DNA from: a bacterium | Lineage (GTDB): Bacteria > Krumholzibacteriota > Krumholzibacteria > LZORAL124-64-63 | NCBI GenBank assembly: GCA_021767885.1 | Contig: JAASSM010000096.1 | Location: 1 to 6,818 of the forward strand | Direction of reading: 5' to 3' | Length of the DNA stretch: 6,818 nucleotides | Shown here: positions 3,976 through 6,818 of the stretch, piece by piece | How positions within the stretch are numbered: position 1 is the first letter of the stretch | Layout: each line of letters starts with the position of its first letter | Notes under the pieces: model-generated | Databases searched by the model: none | The model's input: only the letters and a program-made list of their open reading frames with translations | Told to the model about the DNA's origin: nothing | Translations under genes and position numbers: made by a program

Positions 3976-6818
3976 AGCTGACCAGCGGTGCCATCAGGCG
4001 CTATCCCATGATCTTCGCCTTCATGGCGATCATCGTGGTGATCGGTCTGGATTCCTATGTCGGCCTGCCGCGCGAGGCGTCGCCGGACGTGAAGATCCCC
4101 TACGTCATGGTGGTGGCGCCGTATCCGGGAACCTCGCCGGCCGACATGGAGAACCTGGTCACCCGCAAGCTCGAGCGCGAGCTCAAGGGGTTGCCGGATC
4201 TGGAGGAGATGACCAGCAGTTCGTTCTACGGCATGGCGCACCTGACGCTGGAGTTCACCAGCGACGTGGACATGAGCGACGCCCTGCAGAAGGTCCGCGA
4301 TCGCGTGGACCTCGCCAAGCCCGAGCTGCCTGAGGACACCCGCGAGGACCTGATCATCATGGAGCTCAGTTCCAGCGACTGGCCCATCATGCAGGTCAAC
4401 CTCTCCGGGGATTACGACCTCTTCCTGCTCAAGCAGACGGGCGAGGACCTCCAGGAGGTCATCGAGCAGATCCCCGGCGTCCTCTCGGCCGATCTCGTGG
4501 GCGGCATCGAGAACGAGGTCCAGGTCATGGTCGATCCGGAGCGCCTGGCCTTCTACGACCTCGCGCTGGTCGACGTGCAGGATGCCATCGCCCTGCAGAA
4601 CGTCACCATCCCGGGCGGCAAGCTCTCGCTCGGGCAGTACGACTACCAGGTCCGCGTCCCGGGCGAGGTGGACGCCCCCGAGGAGATCCTCGACTTCGTG
4701 GTCAATCCGGGCGTCTCGCCGCCGGTCTACATCCGGGACGTGGCCGACGTGCGCTTCGGGATGAAGGATCGGGAGACCATCTCCCGGGTCAATGGCCGCG
4801 ACGCCGTCACCCTGCAGGTCAAGAAGCGTTCGGGCGAGAACATCATCGCCATCGCCGACGAGGTGCGGGCCACGATCGAGCGCCTCGCGCCCACCTTTCC
4901 CCCCGGCACCCGCGTCAGCATCGTGGGCGACCAGTCCGAGGACATCCGGACCATGGTCCACGACCTCGAGAACAACATCATCAGTGGCCTGCTGCTGGTG
5001 ATCGCCGTGCTCTTCCTGTTCCTGGGCCTGACCAATTCGCTCTTCGTGGGCGTGGCCATCCCGTTCTCCATGCTGATGGCGTTCATCGTGCTGCGGGCAG
5101 TGGGCATCACGCTCAACATGGTGGTGCTCTTCAGCCTGATCCTGGCGCTCGGCATGCTGGTGGACAATGCCATCGTGATCGTCGAGAACATCTTCCGGCA
5201 CCGGGGCAAGGGCAAGGACCGCGTCGAGGGATCACGCGATGGCACCCGGCAGGTGGCGGCCGCGGTGATCGCCTCGACGTTGACGACGGTCTGCGCGTTC
5301 GGCCCGCTCGCCTTCTGGCCCGGCATCATGGGCGAGTTCATGAAGTACCTGCCCATCACCGTGATCATCACGCTGGTGGCCTCGCTGGTGGTGGCCCTGG
5401 TGTTCAACCCCGTGCTGTGCTCGCGGTTCATGCCGCGCCCGCGGCCCGGCGGCGGCAGCACCCGCGTCGGTGACGCGCTCATGCGCCTCGGCTTGCGGAG
5501 CTACCGTCCCACGCTGGACTGGGCGCTCCGGCACAAGGGGCTGACCATGTCCCTGATGCTGGTGCTGTTCGTGGTCGTCAACGGGCTGTTCGTGGTCTAC
5601 AACCACGGCGTGGAGCTCTTCCCGGACATCGATCCCAACGTCGCGCAGGTGAGCCTCGAGGCGCCCAGCGGCACGCGCATCGAGCTGACCGACGCCTACG
5701 CCCGCTCGGTGGAGGCGGAGGTCGAGTCCATCGGGGATCTGCTGGCCTACAACGCCGCGGTGGGCGTCTCGACCAACGGCATGGGCGGCGGTGAGACCGC
5801 TCCCAGCAACCAGGCCCTGGTGACCCTCGAGTTCGTGGACATGGTGGAGCGCTCGCGCTCCTCCCGCGCGGCCCTCGACGACCTCCGCGACCGGCTCGCC
5901 GACTTCACCGGCGCCACGGTGCGGGTGGAGAAGATGGAGGAGGGCCCGCCCACGGGCAAGCCGGTGAACATCGAGATCGCCGGTGACGACTACGACGTGC
6001 TCGGCACGCTGGCCGAGCGCATCCGCCGGCGGATCGATGGCATGCCCGGCCTGATCAACATCCAGGATGACTACGACGACGAGTTGCCGGAGATCCGCCT
6101 CCTGCCCGACGTCGAGAAGGCCGCCCGGTTCGGGTTGCAGACCTGGGACATCGCCGGGACCATCCGCACGGCGCTGCACGGCAGCGAGACGGCCAAGTTC
6201 CGGGTGGGCGAGGACGAGTACGACATCACCGTCCGCTACCAGCAGCCATTCCGGCGCAAGGTGGAGGACCTGCGCAACACCACGGTCTTCTACGAGGGCG
6301 CGGCCATCCCGGTGGGCGCGTTCGCCACGCCGGAGTTCGGGACCTCGCTGGCGGCGGTGCGCCGCATCGACGGCGTGCGCACGGTGACGGTCTCGGCCGA
6401 TGTCGGCGAGCGGTACAACGGCAATGCCCTCCTGGCCGCCGTCCGGACCGAGCTCGCGGATTTCCCGGTCCCGGCGGGCTACACGCTGGCCTACACCGGG
6501 GAGTCGGAGGACCAGCAGGAGGCCGAGGCGTTCCTCGGGGATGCCTTCGCGGTGGCGGTGATGCTCATCCTGCTCGTGCTCGTCTCCCAGTTCGGCTCGG
6601 TGACCCAGCCGCTGATCATCATCGCCTCGGTCCTGCTGTCGCTCATCGGCGTGCTGGCCGGCCTGCTGGTGACCGGCACGGCGTTCGGCATCATCATGAC
6701 GGGCGTGGGGGTGATCTCGCTCGCCGGCATCGTGGTCAACAACGCCATCGTGCTCATGGACTACATCAACCAGCTGCGCGAGCGCGGCCTGGGCATCGAG
6801 GAGGCCGTGATCCGGGCC
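3972..6818 (+). CDS. RND (HAE1-like) efflux permease, 3' truncated by window edge
   Basis: From GTG at 3972 the frame is open for 949 codons to the last base; no stop is reached. RND permeases of this type are about 1020-1060 residues, so roughly 80-110 residues, including TM11 and TM12, lie beyond the edge. Seen in order: TM1 (about 13-30); first porter loop (31-330, with YPGTSPADMENLVTRKLE near 54-71 and an RDRVDLAKPELP segment near 112-123); TM2-TM6 (about 332-483); an amphipathic linker; TM7 (about 521-543); second porter loop (545-850, with GPPTGKP at 658-664); TM8-TM10 (about 853-935). TM4 carries LVDNAIVIVEN with Asp398 and Asn399 at the AcrB Asp407 and Asp408 positions; TM10 carries GIVVNNAIVLMDY with Asn923 at the Lys940 position. 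It should be a trimeric proton-driven exporter working with the two preceding products. The GIVVNNAIVL and GPPTGKPV motifs suggest a SwrC-like, broad HAE1 subgroup; the CzcA metal-exporter TM4 pattern is absent. Substrate unknown: drugs, lipids, siderophores or other amphiphiles are possible. Confidence 0.95.
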   Translation, partial: MKLTSGAIRRYPMIFAFMAIIVVIGLDSYVGLPREASPDVKIPYVMVVAPYPGTSPADMENLVTRKLERELKGLPDLEEMTSSSFYGMAHLTLEFTSDVDMSDALQKVRDRVDLAKPELPEDTREDLIIMELSSSDWPIMQVNLSGDYDLFLLKQTGEDLQEVIEQIPGVLSADLVGGIENEVQVMVDPERLAFYDLALVDVQDAIALQNVTIPGGKLSLGQYDYQVRVPGEVDAPEEILDFVVNPGVSPPVYIRDVADVRFGMKDRETISRVNGRDAVTLQVKKRSGENIIAIADEVRATIERLAPTFPPGTRVSIVGDQSEDIRTMVHDLENNIISGLLLVIAVLFLFLGLTNSLFVGVAIPFSMLMAFIVLRAVGITLNMVVLFSLILALGMLVDNAIVIVENIFRHRGKGKDRVEGSRDGTRQVAAAVIASTLTTVCAFGPLAFWPGIMGEFMKYLPITVIITLVASLVVALVFNPVLCSRFMPRPRPGGGSTRVGDALMRLGLRSYRPTLDWALRHKGLTMSLMLVLFVVVNGLFVVYNHGVELFPDIDPNVAQVSLEAPSGTRIELTDAYARSVEAEVESIGDLLAYNAAVGVSTNGMGGGETAPSNQALVTLEFVDMVERSRSSRAALDDLRDRLADFTGATVRVEKMEEGPPTGKPVNIEIAGDDYDVLGTLAERIRRRIDGMPGLINIQDDYDDELPEIRLLPDVEKAARFGLQTWDIAGTIRTALHGSETAKFRVGEDEYDITVRYQQPFRRKVEDLRNTTVFYEGAAIPVGAFATPEFGTSLAAVRRIDGVRTVTVSADVGERYNGNALLAAVRTELADFPVPAGYTLAYTGESEDQQEAEAFLGDAFAVAVMLILLVLVSQFGSVTQPLIIIASVLLSLIGVLAGLLVTGTAFGIIMTGVGVISLAGIVVNNAIVLMDYINQLRERGLGIEEAVIRA

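Noticed and set aside
3938..4333. A 131-codon plus-strand open frame starting in the adaptor end
   Set aside because: It is in another frame over the RND permease N-terminus, whose TM1 and porter motifs are clear; the translation is an Arg/Gly/Ala-rich shadow.
3837..5201. A 454-codon minus-strand open frame rich in His, Asp and Glu
   Set aside because: Antisense to the adaptor end and RND permease. The His/Asp/Glu/Val/Leu-rich composition is what reverse-complemented GC-rich membrane-protein codons give; there is no fold signature.
5232..6179. A 315-codon minus-strand open frame opposite the permease
   Set aside because: Shadow of the RND gene; the plus frame carries conserved RND motifs through the whole interval.
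3972..6818. Assignment of the permease as a heavy-metal (CzcA/CusA-type) exporter
   Set aside because: TM4 reads LVDNAIVIVEN, not the metal-pump type with VDGAV; the adaptor and channel show no Met- or His-rich metal-binding stretches either.
1..6818. CRISPR arrays, tRNA or rRNA genes, insertion-sequence ends, phage or att sites
   Set aside because: I looked on both strands and saw no regularly spaced repeats, cloverleaf-like segments, transposase motifs or terminal inverted repeats; the window is almost fully coding.

Overview
The window comes from a high-GC (roughly 70%, estimated by eye) Gram-negative bacterium. An outer-membrane TolC-like channel, a periplasmic lipoprotein adaptor and an inner-membrane RND pump only make sense in a two-membrane cell. 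Codons end mostly in G or C throughout and I see no compositional break between genes, so nothing points to recent transfer. The phylum cannot be fixed from this sequence alone; a proteobacterial, myxobacterial or related high-GC lineage would all fit.

Layout: all real genes lie on the + strand. (1) Positions 1-534 hold the C-terminal half of a DMT/EamA-type membrane transporter cut by the left edge. (2) Positions 535-637 are the only intergenic gap of any size. It holds a weak possible terminator, then a short AT-rich island with a sigma70-like promoter overlaid by nested inverted repeats, a good candidate operator. (3) From 638 to the right edge runs one compact operon: TetR-family repressor (638-1297), TolC-family outer-membrane factor (1290-2837), lipoprotein RND periplasmic adaptor (2842-3975) and an HAE1-like RND permease (GTG start at 3972, running off the right edge after 949 codons). 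The junctions are an 8-nt overlap, a 4-nt gap and a 4-nt overlap, so the genes are almost certainly co-transcribed and translationally coupled.

How it works together: the permease should capture a substrate in the periplasm or outer leaflet of the inner membrane, the adaptor bridges it to the TolC-like duct, and the substrate leaves the cell. The TetR protein, first in the same transcript, probably represses its own promoter and thereby the whole pump until a ligand releases it. The set is self-contained, with its own outer-membrane channel and regulator. The substrate is unknown.

This is a recognisable type of tripartite efflux operon, not an obviously new system. The points most worth a second look are the unusually regular AAC/GTT operator array over the promoter, and the permease's membrane proton-relay positions, where the AcrB Asp408 and Lys940 equivalents are both Asn while the Asp407 equivalent is kept. 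The permease is easily missed because it starts with GTG and has no stop codon in the window.
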